Origin: DASVBE01 sp963770375
GTDB taxonomy: Bacteria > Actinomycetota > Actinomycetes > Streptosporangiales > Streptosporangiaceae
Direction: 5' to 3'
Assembly (NCBI GenBank): GCA_963770375.1
Contig: CAVYPM010000011.1
Location: forward strand, 39,423-103,422
Length of the DNA: 64,000 nt
A model generated the notes under the pieces. That model did not search any database. It saw nothing but the letters and a program-made list of their open reading frames with translations, and had not been told where the DNA came from. Positions 16,880 to 25,395 of this stretch are shown one piece after another (positions within the stretch are counted from its first letter, which is position 1; each line of letters opens with the position of its first letter). The position numbers were made by a program, and so were the translations under genes.

Positions 16880-17416
16880 TTACCGAGTTACGGGATTTGC
16901 CGCGCGGGTGTGATCGGCCAGGCTCAGATCGGCAGGCTCACCAGAGACGTGCTCGGCCCCGGATTCGGTCAGCCAGCGGGTCACGTCCCTGACCTCCTCG
17001 CCCAGATCCCGGCCGGACCGGGCGTGGTACAGCGGCCCGGCGCCGTCGGTCAGCAGGACCCGGGCCATAGCCGCGCCGCGGGCGGCGATCGGCCGCTGCG
17101 CGGCCACCACACTCAGCATGCTGCGAACGTCGTGCTCGGCCGCGGCCAGCGCGCGGCGGCACAGCGGGCCGCGGGTGGAGAGCGCCGACGGCGGACGGCG
17201 GGCCTGGTCGAGCAGCCGGTTCCAGCCGCGGATCAGCTGGCGGCGCCCGGCCGGCGACACGATGAAGCGGGCCCTGGCCGCCCGCGGGCCGCCGCGCCAG
17301 GGCGGCAGGCCGAGCGCCAGCTCACGGTCCAGCGACGCGCCGAGCAGCCGGGCCAGCGCACGATCCCTGGCCCCGTCGGCGGCCGCATTATCCGGGAACA
17401 CCAGGTCGATGTCCAT
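16880..17416 (-). CDS. Conserved hypothetical protein
   Basis: The 178-residue protein is not recognised. It starts MDIDLVFPDNAAADGARDRALARLL, is rich in Arg/Ala/Leu helices, and contains a LIRGWNRLLDQARRP segment and a GPLYHARSGRDLGEEVRDVTRWL segment. No membrane segment or signal peptide is evident. It diverges from the GlxA-type regulator gene; a perfect 9-bp inverted repeat sits between them. Confidence 0.55.
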   Translation of the reverse strand: MDIDLVFPDNAAADGARDRALARLLGASLDRELALGLPPWRGGPRAARARFIVSPAGRRQLIRGWNRLLDQARRPPSALSTRGPLCRRALAAAEHDVRSMLSVVAAQRPIAARGAAMARVLLTDGAGPLYHARSGRDLGEEVRDVTRWLTESGAEHVSGEPADLSLADHTRAANPVTR

Positions 17417-17453
17417 ACCTCGATTGTGCGCCTCGACAGAGTCAGACGGTAAG

Positions 17454-17488
17454 TGGCAGGATTGACGTAATGCGCAACTATCCTGCCA
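17454..17488. promoter_or_regulatory. Inverted repeat between divergent genes
   Basis: TGGCAGGAT (17454-17462) and its exact complement ATCCTGCCA (17480-17488) are separated by 17 nt, about 80 nt before the start of the GlxA-type regulator and 38 nt before the divergent hypothetical gene. Position and symmetry suggest an operator for the regulator. Confidence 0.5.
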
Positions 17489-17569
17489 TCGTCAGCCCAG
17501 CGGCGGAAACGGCCCGCCTGCCGGCCCGCCCACAAGCAACGGCAGCGTCCCGCCGGCCAGGGGCCGGCC

Positions 17570-18520
17570 GTGGCCGCGGTGGTGTGCGACGGGGTCACCG
17601 CGTTCGAGCTGGGCGTGACCAGCGAGGTGCTCGGGCCGGGCTGGGGGCCCGTCCTCGGGGTGCCCTGGTACCGGCTGACGGTGTGCGCGCTGGAGCCGGG
17701 CCCGGTCACCGCGGACAGCGGCTTCCAGGTGGTGGCCGCGGCCGGGCCGGAGGCGATCCGCGCGGCCGACACGGTGATCGTCCTGCCCACGGTGACCCCG
17801 GACCAGATCCCGGCCGGGCTGGCCGACGTGCTGCGCGAGGCACACAGCCGGGGCAGCCGGATCGTGTCGCTCTGCACCGGGGCGTTCGCGCTGGCCAGCG
17901 CGGGGCTGCTGGACGGGCGGCGGGCGACCACGCACTGGACCGAGTGCGCCGAGCTGGCCCGGCGCTTCCCGGCGGTGCAGGTCGATCCCAAGGTGCTGTT
18001 CGTCGACGAGGGCGACATCATGACCTCGGCGGGCAGCGCGGCCGGCATCGACCTGTGCCTGCACCTCGTCCGGCAGGACTACGGGACCGAGCTGGCCACG
18101 CAGCTGGCCCGGCAGCTGGTGGTGCCGCCGCAGCGGGACGGCGGCCAGGCCCAGTACATCGACGTGCCGATGCCCGAGCCCGGCGGCGGCAGCCTGTTCG
18201 CCGGCACGCTGGAGTGGCTGCAGGAGCACCTGGCCGAGCCGGTCACGGTCGAGGAACTGGCGGCCCGCTCGGCGATGAGCCCGCGCACGTTCGCCCGCCG
18301 GTTCCAGGCGGCCCTGGGCCTGCCGCCGTACCAGTGGCTGGTCAGCCAGCGGATCCGGCTGGCCCAGCGGCTGCTGGAGACCACCGGCCTGACCGTCGAC
18401 TCGGTCGCCGCGCACAGCGGCTTCAGCACCGCGGCCAACCTCCGCAAGCACTTCAGCCAGGCGGTCCACACCAGCCCCCAGGCCTACCGCCGGACCTTCG
18501 CCCGCCGCCACGCCTCCTAG
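17570..18520 (+). CDS. GlxA/FtrA-type AraC-family transcriptional regulator
   Basis: It is a two-domain protein of 316 residues. The N-terminal DJ-1/PfpI-like domain (residues ~1-180) has VAAVVCDGVTAFELGVTSEVLG and SLCTGAFALASAGLLDGRRATTHW, with the Cys-containing elbow. The C-terminal AraC domain has two helix-turn-helix motifs (TVEELAARSAMSPRTFARRFQAALG; TVDSVAAHSGFSTAANLRKHFSQAVHTSPQAYR). GlxA regulators activate genes for catabolism of small metabolites; the target here is unknown. The GTG at 17570 gives the usual short N-terminus. The inverted repeat at 17454-17488 may be its site. Confidence 0.9.
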   Translation: MAAVVCDGVTAFELGVTSEVLGPGWGPVLGVPWYRLTVCALEPGPVTADSGFQVVAAAGPEAIRAADTVIVLPTVTPDQIPAGLADVLREAHSRGSRIVSLCTGAFALASAGLLDGRRATTHWTECAELARRFPAVQVDPKVLFVDEGDIMTSAGSAAGIDLCLHLVRQDYGTELATQLARQLVVPPQRDGGQAQYIDVPMPEPGGGSLFAGTLEWLQEHLAEPVTVEELAARSAMSPRTFARRFQAALGLPPYQWLVSQRIRLAQRLLETTGLTVDSVAAHSGFSTAANLRKHFSQAVHTSPQAYRRTFARRHAS

Positions 18521-18531
18521 GCCCCCGCCGC

Positions 18532-18569
18532 GGCAGTCTGCCACCGTCGGTCGCCGGTGGCAGACTGCC
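18532..18569. promoter_or_regulatory. 14-bp perfect inverted repeat before the DinB gene
   Basis: GGCAGTCTGCCACC (18532-18545) and its exact complement (18556-18569) enclose a 10-nt loop. The element starts 11 nt after the regulator stop and ends 3 nt before the DinB start codon. It can form a strong hairpin. It lacks a T-run, so it may be a terminator for the upstream gene, an operator, or a structure that hides the downstream ribosome site. Confidence 0.7.
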
Positions 18570-18572
18570 CTC

Positions 18573-19169
18573 ATGGCCACCTCTGATCCCAAGGCAGACC
18601 TCCGCCGCTATCTCCAGCTGGCCAGGGACGCGATGCTCTGGAAGCTGGACGGACTGCCGGAGTACCAGATTCGCCGCCCGCTGGTCCCGACCGGGACGAA
18701 CCTGCTGGGCCTGGTCAAGCACCTGGCCGGCGTCGAGCTGGGCTACTTCGGCGACACCTTCGGCCGCCCCTACCCGGGCCCCGTGCCGCCTAGCCTGACC
18801 GACCCCGACATGGATAACTCCGACATGTTCGCCGCCCCCGGGGAGTCCCGCGAGCTGATCACCGGCCTGTACCGCGAGGCGTGGGCGCACGCCGACGTCA
18901 CCCTGGATGCGCTGGACCTGGACGCGACCGGGCAGGTGCCGTGGTGGCCGGAAGATCGCCGCGAGGTGACCCTGCACCTGATCCTGACGCACATGCTCGC
19001 CGAGACACAGCGGCACGCCGGGCACGCGGACATCATCCGCGAACTGATCGACGGCTCCGCCGGGGACCGGCCTAACACCCCGAACATCCCGGCCGACCTC
19101 AGCCCGTCGTTCTGGGTGGAATACCGCGACCGCGTCGAGCGCGCCGCCCGGGAGGCCGGCCAGGCCTGA
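18573..19169 (+). CDS. DinB-family (DUF664) protein
   Basis: The 198-residue four-helix protein shows the DUF664/mini-circle pattern. LLGLVKHLAGVELGYFGDTFG carries the first metal His (H50), and THMLAETQRHAGHADIIRELIDG carries H148 and H151. DinB-fold proteins bind divalent metal and often act as thiol transferases with mycothiol in actinomycetes; the reaction here is unknown. The start ATG has no ribosome-binding site, because the 14-bp inverted repeat occupies the leader. Confidence 0.85.
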   Translation: MATSDPKADLRRYLQLARDAMLWKLDGLPEYQIRRPLVPTGTNLLGLVKHLAGVELGYFGDTFGRPYPGPVPPSLTDPDMDNSDMFAAPGESRELITGLYREAWAHADVTLDALDLDATGQVPWWPEDRREVTLHLILTHMLAETQRHAGHADIIRELIDGSAGDRPNTPNIPADLSPSFWVEYRDRVERAAREAGQA

Positions 19170-19278
19170 TGCGGTCCCCTCCGCGGCTGACCGCCGGCGG
19201 CCAGGGCGCCCCGGCCCGGTAAACGGCCGGCCGGGGCGGATTAAACCTCACCCTTTAGTGTTGCTAAGGAGTGAGGGA

Positions 19279-20770
19279 GTGAGTGTGAGCTTGACGCTGT
19301 CCAGGCCCAGCCAGAAGGTAGTGGTCGGCACCGTTTTCGTCGCCGCGATGTTCATGTCGATCATGGACGTCACGATCGTGAACACGGCTCTGCCCACGAT
19401 CGGGCGCGAGTTCGGGGTGAGCCCGACGGCGGTGGACAGCGTCGCGATCTCGTTCCTGGTCAGCCTGGCCGTGTTCATCCCGGCGTCCGGCTGGCTGGGC
19501 GACCGGTTCGGCGGCAAGCGGGTCCTGATGTGCGCCATCGTGCGTTTTCACCGTGGCGTCCGCGCTCTGCGGCCTGGCCTCCAGCCTGGGCGAGCTGGTC
19601 GCGTTCCGGATCCTGCAGGGAGCCGGCGGCGGCATGCTCGCCCCCGTCGGCATGGCCATGCTGTTCCGCGTGTTCCCGCCCGCCGAGCGGATCCGCGCCT
19701 CGGCGATCCTCACCTTCCCGACCACGTTCGCCCCCGCGCTCGGCCCGGTCCTTGGCGGCCTGCTCACCACGTATCTTTCCTGGCGGTGGTGCTTTTACGT
19801 GAACGTGCCGCTCGGCGCGGCCACCGTCGCGTTCGGCGCGGTGTTCCTGAAGCAGTCCACCCAGCCCGCGCCCGGCCGCTTCGACCTGGCCGGGTTCCTG
19901 CTCGCCGGGGCCGGCCTCGGCCTGCTGATGTACGGCGTCTCCGAGGGCCCCGACCAGGGCTGGTCCAGCCCGCTGGTGCTCTTCGGGGTCGCGGCCGGCG
20001 CGGTCCTCCTCGCCGTCATGGTCGTCGTCGAACTGCGCAAGAAGAATCCGATCGTCGGCCTGCGGCTGCTCGGCAACCGCCTGTTCCGCTCGGCCAACGG
20101 CGTCATGATCTGCGGCTCGATCGCCTTCCTCGGCACGCTGTTCGTGATCTCGCTGTACTTCCAGGACGGCCGTGGCCTGGACGCGCTCGGCTCCGGCCTG
20201 TCAACCGCCCCCGAGGCGTTCGGCGTCATGGCCGGCGCGCAGATCGCGACCCGGATCCTCTACCCCTGGCTGGGCCCGCGCCGCCACATCGCGTTCGGCC
20301 TGCTCGGCGTGGCCGTGTCGATCGGCGCCCTGGCCCTGCTCGGCCCCCAGTCCAGCCTGTGGTGGGCGAGGCTGCTGATGTTCACGCTGGGCCTGGCGAT
20401 GGCCCAGGTGTTCGTGCCCGCGCAGGCGGCCGGGTTCGCCACGATCACGCCCGCCGCCACCGGCCGTGCGGCCACGCTGTTCAACATGGTCCGCCAGCTC
20501 GGCGGCGCGATCGGCGTGGCCCTGCTGACCACGATCATCGCGCTCATCGGCGCCACCCGCGAGGTCGACGGCCACCAGGTCGCGAACCTGACCGCGTACC
20601 GCGTTACCTTCCTGGCCGCGGCCGCCGTGGCCGCCCTGGGCGCCGTCGTGGCCCTCACCATCCACGACGCCGACGCGGCGGAGTCGATCCCGCCGCGCCG
20701 CACCCGCCGCCGCACCCGCCGCGCCCAGCCCCTCCCCGAGCCCGGCCCGGCCAGCCAGACCGTCGCCTGA
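19279..20770 (+). pseudogene. DHA2-family MFS drug exporter with frameshift
   Basis: The first part has the DHA2 hallmark MDVTIVNTALPTIGREFG and motif A GWLGDRFGGKRV. The frame then shifts at about 19541: GGKRVLMCAIV is followed one base over by VFTVASALCGLASSLGELVAFRILQGAGGG, the expected next helices. From there it runs through about 14 helices to 20770. Removing one base in TGCGTTTTC restores a ~497-residue exporter. The GTG at 19279 lies 7 nt after AAGGAG. Related pumps exclude drugs by proton antiport. Whether the break is real or a sequencing error is unresolved. Confidence 0.85.
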
Positions 20771-20911
20771 ACCGGCCGGCCGCCGCTCCCAGGACAGCCA
20801 CCGCCCGCGCTCTTCACGTTCAGGACTGGATACGGGATTTGCGGCGCGGGCCGCCCCCTCCAGGCCAGCCGAGCGCAGAGCCCAGCCCTGGAGCGGAGCG
20901 TGAATCGCGGC

Positions 20912-20946
20912 CGGGGGCCCGGGCTGCCATCTAGCCCGGGCCCCCG
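20912..20946. terminator. Strong GC-rich hairpin
   Basis: A perfect 14-bp stem (CGGGGGCCCGGGCT and its complement) with a 7-nt loop lies 142 nt after the exporter gene. There is no T-run, as is common for actinomycete terminators; termination is an inference from position. Confidence 0.5.
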
Positions 20947-20990
20947 TCGCGCCCATCCCCCCGGTCTCCGGTTGACCGTTGCCGGTCGCA

Positions 20991-21023
20991 GCGATTGCCG
21001 TCCGCCCCTGTAGGTGCAATCGC
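20991..21023. promoter_or_regulatory. 8-bp inverted repeat upstream of the flavodoxin-like gene
   Basis: GCGATTGC (20991-20998) and its complement GCAATCGC (21016-21023) are separated by 17 nt, the same spacing as the repeat at 17454-17488 although the arms differ. The site lies 108 nt before the next start codon and may be an operator. Confidence 0.35.
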
Positions 21024-21130
21024 ACGGCTAGGTTAGGCAGGCGCCCGGCCGGATGTCTCCCCCCAGGCTGTCCGACCTTGTCCGACTCCGGCCCGGATAG
21101 GCGTTCCCCGGGGACGTACGCTGGGCAGCC

Positions 21131-21583
21131 ATGCCGACCCTGCTGGTGGTGCACCACACGCCGTCGCCCGCGATGGCCGAGATGTTCGACGCTGCGGTCA
21201 GCGGGGCGCGCACCGACGAGGTTCCGGGTGTCGAGGTGATCATCCGCCCGGCGCTGACCGCGGGCGCGGCCGACGTCCTCGGCGCGGACGGCTACCTGCT
21301 CGGCACGCCGGCCAACATCGGCTACATGTCCGGCGCGCTCAAGCACTTCTTCGACCAGATCTACTACCCCTGCCTGGAGGCCACCCGGCGGCGGCCGTTC
21401 GGCCTGTACGTGCACGGCGGCATGGACACCGGCGGGGCGGTCCGGGCGGTCGAGTCGATCACCGGCGGGCTGCAGTGGCAGGCGGTCCGGCCGCCGGTCT
21501 GCGTGACCGGCCCGCCGGGCAAGCCGGACCTGGAGGCCTGCTGGGAACTCGGCGCGCTTGTTGCGGCCGCGCTCGCGGAGTAG
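21131..21583 (+). CDS. Flavodoxin-like NAD(P)H-dependent oxidoreductase
   Basis: The 150-residue single domain reads TLLVVHHTPSPAMAEMFDAAVSG, then DGYLLGTPANIGYMSGALKHFFDQIYYP and FGLYVHGGMDTGGAVRAVESI. This is the flavodoxin fold: the phosphate loop is TPSPAMAEM, and the T-P-x-N-x-G-Y-M-S-G segment is the FMN isoalloxazine loop. It probably uses FMN to reduce quinones or similar acceptors. Start ATG at 21131. Confidence 0.82.
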   Translation: MPTLLVVHHTPSPAMAEMFDAAVSGARTDEVPGVEVIIRPALTAGAADVLGADGYLLGTPANIGYMSGALKHFFDQIYYPCLEATRRRPFGLYVHGGMDTGGAVRAVESITGGLQWQAVRPPVCVTGPPGKPDLEACWELGALVAAALAE

Positions 21584-21730
21584 CCGAGACCGCCACCGGC
21601 CCGCGGCGTCCCCGGCGGCGGCCGATGACCCTGTCTGCGGCCTCGGTTACCGTGAACACGACGCTGCGCGCCAGAGCTTGCTGGGCAGGACGCCGCGCGC
21701 CGAGCTGCGGTCATCACTGGGAGGCAGCCT

Positions 21731-23128
21731 ATGGCGCGGGCCGCCGCAAGCCAGGTGCTGGCCATCATGGGCTCGGGCGAGACCAGCCCGACGATGGTCA
21801 CCGTGCACAAGGCCCTGGTCGCCGGTCTGGGCGGCCAGCCCGCCGGGGCGCTGCTCCTGCAGACCCCCTACGCGTTCCAGGAGAACTGCGCGGACATCTC
21901 GGCCCGGGCCCGGCAGTACTTTGCCCGCAGCGTCGGGCTGACGGTCAGCGTCTTCCCCGACGACGAGCCCGCCGGCCAGGGCCCCGGCCCCGGCGCGGAT
22001 CCCGCCGGGCCGGCCGCCGCCCGCCTGGCCCCGCTCCGCACCGCCGGCTGGGTGTTCAGCGGCCCGGGCAGCCCGACGTACGCGCTGGCCCGGTGGGACG
22101 CCAGCGGCGTCAGCCAGGCTCTGCGGGACCGGATCGCGGCCGGTCACGGCCTCACCGTGATGGCCTCCGCGGCCGCCGCCACCATCGGCTGCGCCACGCT
22201 GCCGGTGTACGAGATCTACAAGGCCGGCGCCGACCCGCACTGGCTCGGCGGCCTGGACCTGCTCGGCCTGCTCGGCCTTCCGGTGGCGCTGATCCCGCAC
22301 TACAACAACACCGAGGGCGGCACCCACGACACCCGCTACTGCTACCTGGGCGAACGGCGCCTGGCCCGGATGGAGCGCGAGCTGCCGGCCGGGGCCGCGG
22401 TGCTCGGCGTGGACGAGCACACCGCGGCGGTGATCGACCTGGCGGCCGCCACGCTCGCCGTGACCGGCCGCGGCACGGTCACGGTCCGCCGCGCCGGCCA
22501 GAGCACTGTCCTGCCCGCGGGCACCATCCTGTCCCTGGCCGACCTCCGCGGCCTGATCCGCGGCGAGGCGCGCGCCGCCGGGGTCACGGGCGCCGTCGGC
22601 CGCACCTCCCCGGAGGCATCGGGCTCACCCGCATCTCCCGACGATAGGGATACGGGATTTGCGGCCCCCCTCCCGCTGCCCGAGCTGACCGCGCTGGCGC
22701 GCGAGCGTTTCGAGGCCGCGGACCGGGCCGGCGACGTGCCGGGGATGGTCACCGCGATCCTCGACCTGGAGGCCGCCATCACTGACTGGGCCACCGACAC
22801 CGAGGAGGACCAGGGCACCGCGCAGTCCCGCGCGGTCCTGCGCGGCCTGATCACGGCGCTGGGCCAGCGGACCGCCGAACTGGCCGCCCGCGCCGCCCGG
22901 CCCGCCCGGCTGGCCGGCCTCATCCCCGCGGCCGGCGGGTCGTGCGCCCCCTCCGGGCCGCTCGGCGCGGTGGTCGAGCCGCTGCTCACGCTCCGCGCCG
23001 AGCTGCGCGAGCAGGGCGCCTGGCCCGCCGCGGACACGATCCGCGACGCGCTGACCGCGGCCGGGTTCCAGCTGCAGGACACCGCTGACGGCACCCGCTG
23101 GACGCTCGGCCCGGATCCCGGTGCGTGA
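21731..23128 (+). CDS. Peptidase S51/cyanophycinase-like domain fused to a CysRS-tail-like domain
   Basis: Residues ~1-270 resemble the class I glutamine-amidotransferase-like fold of peptidase E/cyanophycinase: LAIMGSGETSPTMVTVHKALV, GWVFSGPGSPTYALARW and the VMASAAAATIGCATLPVYEIYKAG elbow, where a Ser is expected. After a linker, residues ~300-465 read LPELTALARERFEAADRAGDVPGMVTAILDLEAAI and end LREQGAWPAADTIRDALTAAGFQLQDTADGTRW, very like the C-terminal helical tail of cysteinyl-tRNA synthetases. The combination is unfamiliar to me. GGGAGG precedes the ATG by 6 nt. The linker carries a copy of an 18-bp dispersed motif (22647-22664). Confidence 0.7.
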   Translation: MARAAASQVLAIMGSGETSPTMVTVHKALVAGLGGQPAGALLLQTPYAFQENCADISARARQYFARSVGLTVSVFPDDEPAGQGPGPGADPAGPAAARLAPLRTAGWVFSGPGSPTYALARWDASGVSQALRDRIAAGHGLTVMASAAAATIGCATLPVYEIYKAGADPHWLGGLDLLGLLGLPVALIPHYNNTEGGTHDTRYCYLGERRLARMERELPAGAAVLGVDEHTAAVIDLAAATLAVTGRGTVTVRRAGQSTVLPAGTILSLADLRGLIRGEARAAGVTGAVGRTSPEASGSPASPDDRDTGFAAPLPLPELTALARERFEAADRAGDVPGMVTAILDLEAAITDWATDTEEDQGTAQSRAVLRGLITALGQRTAELAARAARPARLAGLIPAAGGSCAPSGPLGAVVEPLLTLRAELREQGAWPAADTIRDALTAAGFQLQDTADGTRWTLGPDPGA

Positions 23129-23187
23129 ATTCCGGGCTGGTCCAGGCAACCCCCGCGCTGCGGTGTTCGTCCTTGGCGGTCGTGAAC

Positions 23188-23219
23188 AGAGCAACCGAGG
23201 TGCAGAGCAACCGGGGTGC
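23188..23219. repeat. 16-bp tandem direct repeat upstream of sigma gene
   Basis: Two adjacent 16-bp units (AGAGCAACCGAGGTGC, then the same with one G for A) lie 65 nt before the sigma factor start. They may be part of its control region. Confidence 0.6.
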
Positions 23220-23283
23220 AGGCTCCCGGCGGGCCGCGCCATACGAGGCGGTGGTGCCGTGTCTGGCCTGAAGCGAGGCAACC

Positions 23284-23862
23284 GTGGCTGAGCCGGACAC
23301 GAGTGTCCTGGAGCAGCTCCTGGCCCGGCGCGGGGACGACCTGATGCGCGCCGCGGTCGCGCTGACCGGGCGCCGGCCCGAGGCCGAGGACCTGCTGCAG
23401 GCCGCGCTGGAGCGGCTGCTGCGCAACTGGCCGAAGGTCGCCGATCCAGAGGCGTACCTGCGGCGGACTCTCTACAACCTGGCGGCCGACAACTGGCGCC
23501 GCCGCGGCCGGTGGCGGGCCAAGCTGCCGCTGGTCCGGGACCAGTACCGGGATATCCCCACGGACGCGACCGCGACCGTCGACCTGCGCGACGCGCTGGT
23601 CCGGGCGCTGGACCAGCTTCCGCCGCAGCAGCGGGCGGTGGTCGTGCTCCGGTACTGGGAGCAGCTCAGCGAGGCGCAGACCGCGGAGCTGCTGGGCTGC
23701 TCGGAAGGCGCGGTGAAGTCGGCCGCGTCCCGTGGCCTGCAGCGGCTCCGCGACCTGACCGGGGCCTGGCAGGACACCGGCCTGAGCCCGGCCGCGGCGG
23801 GCGGCTCCCGGCCCGCGGCCCGCCTGAACGCGATCGTGAATGTTACGGAAGGAACGCAATGA
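23284..23862 (+). CDS. SigE-family ECF RNA polymerase sigma factor
   Basis: The 192-residue protein has sigma region 2 (DDLMRAAVALTGRRPEAEDLLQAALERLLRNW ... AYLRRTLYNLAADNWRRRGR) and region 4 (LPPQQRAVVVLRYWEQLSEAQTAELLGCSEGAVKSAASRGLQRLR). This matches the SigE-type ECF group abundant in actinomycetes. It directs RNA polymerase to a small regulon. The stop overlaps the ATG of the downstream membrane protein (ATGA), which suggests that protein is its partner. Start is a GTG. Confidence 0.9.
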   Translation: MAEPDTSVLEQLLARRGDDLMRAAVALTGRRPEAEDLLQAALERLLRNWPKVADPEAYLRRTLYNLAADNWRRRGRWRAKLPLVRDQYRDIPTDATATVDLRDALVRALDQLPPQQRAVVVLRYWEQLSEAQTAELLGCSEGAVKSAASRGLQRLRDLTGAWQDTGLSPAAAGGSRPAARLNAIVNVTEGTQ

Positions 23863-24842
23863 GCAGGGAAATCGAGGAACTCCTGCGGGACGGCCTGGAC
23901 CGGCTGACCACCGGTGCCAGCGTCCCGGCTGACCTGGTCCAGCGGGCCCGCCAGGCCAAGCGCCGCCGCCGGGCCGCCCGGGGCGGGCTGGCCACCGGCG
24001 CGGCGGCGGCCGTGGCCGGCACGGTCGCGCTGGCGGTAGCCGTGGCCGGCGGCGGTGGCGGCGGCCTTGCGTCCACCGCGGGCGACCACGCCAGGCCCGC
24101 GGACGCGGCCCACCCGGCGGTCCAGCACGTGCAGACGGTGGCGGACATCGTGCACAAGGCGAACAGGGCCCTCGACACCAGCAACCTGATCATGGTGTCG
24201 ATGACCAACGCCAGGGTGCTCTCGCTGGAGCACGTGAACGGTCACCGCAAGATCGCCGTTCTGCACTCCATCGGCTACTCCTACCGGAACCGCATGACGG
24301 CCGTGCTGTTCACGGGCCCGAACACGTTCGCCGGCCCGCACCACGTGAACACGGTGATCTCGTCCGAGATGAGCAGCACGAAGCCGGGCACGATGTCGAA
24401 CACCCGGTGGACCGAGCTGGATTACTGGAACCGCACCTGGGCGACGTCCACCCGCCGCGAGCCGGCCGGGCCCACGCCGGCGCCGACCTCGCTGGCCTGC
24501 TCGTCCCGGCAGAAGCTGAGCAAGCCCGACGCGGTCCTGCGCACCTACCTGTCCACCTCGCCGGCGTCCATCAAGTCCGCGCTGGCCTGCGGCGGGCTGG
24601 TGAAGGCCGGGACCGAGACGGTCCAGGGCGTGCCCGCCATCAAGCTGACCAGCACGTCGAAGCTGACCAGCCACCAGCTGACGATCGACGTCAGCCCGGA
24701 CACCTTCCTGCCGGTCCGGGTCGTGTTCGGCGACATCGAGATGGACTACCGCTGGCTCCAGCCGACCGCGGCGAACCTGGCCAAGCTGACCCCGCAGATC
24801 CCGCGGGGCTTCCGCCAGACGCACGAGAACGTCGCACGGTAA
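23859..24842 (+). CDS. Membrane protein coupled to the sigma factor (possible anti-sigma-like)
   Basis: The 327-residue protein starts MSREIEELLRDGLDRLTTGASVPADLVQRARQAKRRRR, a short cytoplasmic helix, followed by one membrane segment at about residues 45-65 and an extracytoplasmic domain of ~250 residues. The outer part has several beta strands and two Cys and ends in a strand-rich region (VPAIKLTSTSKLTSHQLTIDVSPDTFLPVRVVF) reminiscent of LolA/LppX folds. Its ATG overlaps the sigma stop, with GGAAGGAAC upstream. Products in this position commonly restrain or inform the sigma factor; the classical zinc anti-sigma motif is absent. Confidence 0.65.
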   Translation: MSREIEELLRDGLDRLTTGASVPADLVQRARQAKRRRRAARGGLATGAAAAVAGTVALAVAVAGGGGGGLASTAGDHARPADAAHPAVQHVQTVADIVHKANRALDTSNLIMVSMTNARVLSLEHVNGHRKIAVLHSIGYSYRNRMTAVLFTGPNTFAGPHHVNTVISSEMSSTKPGTMSNTRWTELDYWNRTWATSTRREPAGPTPAPTSLACSSRQKLSKPDAVLRTYLSTSPASIKSALACGGLVKAGTETVQGVPAIKLTSTSKLTSHQLTIDVSPDTFLPVRVVFGDIEMDYRWLQPTAANLAKLTPQIPRGFRQTHENVAR

Positions 24843-24919
24843 CCCGCTGACCAGACCGGGCGGTGACGCAGGGCAGGCGGCCCCAGCGTCACCGCCCATC
24901 CGTTTCCTGTGCGGCCCCG

Positions 24920-25006
24920 CTACGCCCCGCCGCCGCCGACCAGCCGGCTCTCCCAGGCCCAGGCGGCGATCTCCACCCGGTTGCGGACCCCGAGCTGATC
25001 GTGGAC
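24920..25006 (-). pseudogene. C-terminal remnant of a LuxR-type response regulator
   Basis: The last ~28 codons read VHDQLGVRNRVEIAAWAWESRLV plus a GGGGA tail, the standard end of a LuxR/FixJ helix-turn-helix domain. Everything upstream (receiver domain and first HTH helices) is missing; the sequence switches to a plus-strand ABC ATPase fragment. This is one side of an apparent deletion junction. Confidence 0.7.
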
Positions 25007-25395
25007 GAGCCGACCGCCGGGCTCGACCCGGAGGAACGGCTGCGGTTCCGCGGCCTGCTGGCCGGCCTGGCCGGGGACCGGACCGTGCTGCTGTCCACCC
25101 ACATCGTCGACGACATCGTGCAGACCTGCCCGCGGGTGGTGGTGGTCCGCCAGGGCACGGTGGTGTTCCAGGGCGCGACCGCGGACCTGGCCGGCCAGGC
25201 CGCCGGGTCGGTGTGGCTGGTCCGCCGGGCGGCTGGGTCCCCGCACCGGACGGCCCGGTGGTCGCGGTGACCCCGGAGCCCGGCGGGACCGTGTGCTACC
25301 GGGTGATCAGCGCGGCGCCGCCGGGACCCGGGGCCGAGCCGGCCGAGCCGGCCGTAGACGACGGCTACGTCGCGCTCATGCACCAGCTGGGCTGA
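24992..25395 (+). pseudogene. C-terminal half of an ABC transporter ATPase, also frameshifted
   Basis: The frame begins exactly at Walker B: ELIVDEPTAGLDPEERLRFRGLLAGLAGDRTVLLSTHIVDDI, with the D-loop and switch His, then VVVVRQGTVVFQGATADL. Walker A and the signature motif are absent upstream. Near 25225-25240 a one-base shift is needed to continue as GWVPAPDGPVVAVTPEPGG ... DGYVALMHQLG, the expected C-terminal domain ending at 25395. With the LuxR fragment on the opposite strand, it marks a deletion that removed the 5' parts of two divergent genes. Confidence 0.78.

Larger units (their letters stand above)
20771..21130. other. Intergenic stretch without a gene
   Basis: No convincing coding region is seen in these 360 nt. 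The stretch holds one copy of a short dispersed motif (about 20828-20845), a strong hairpin at 20912-20946, and an inverted repeat at 20991-21023. Confidence 0.6.
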
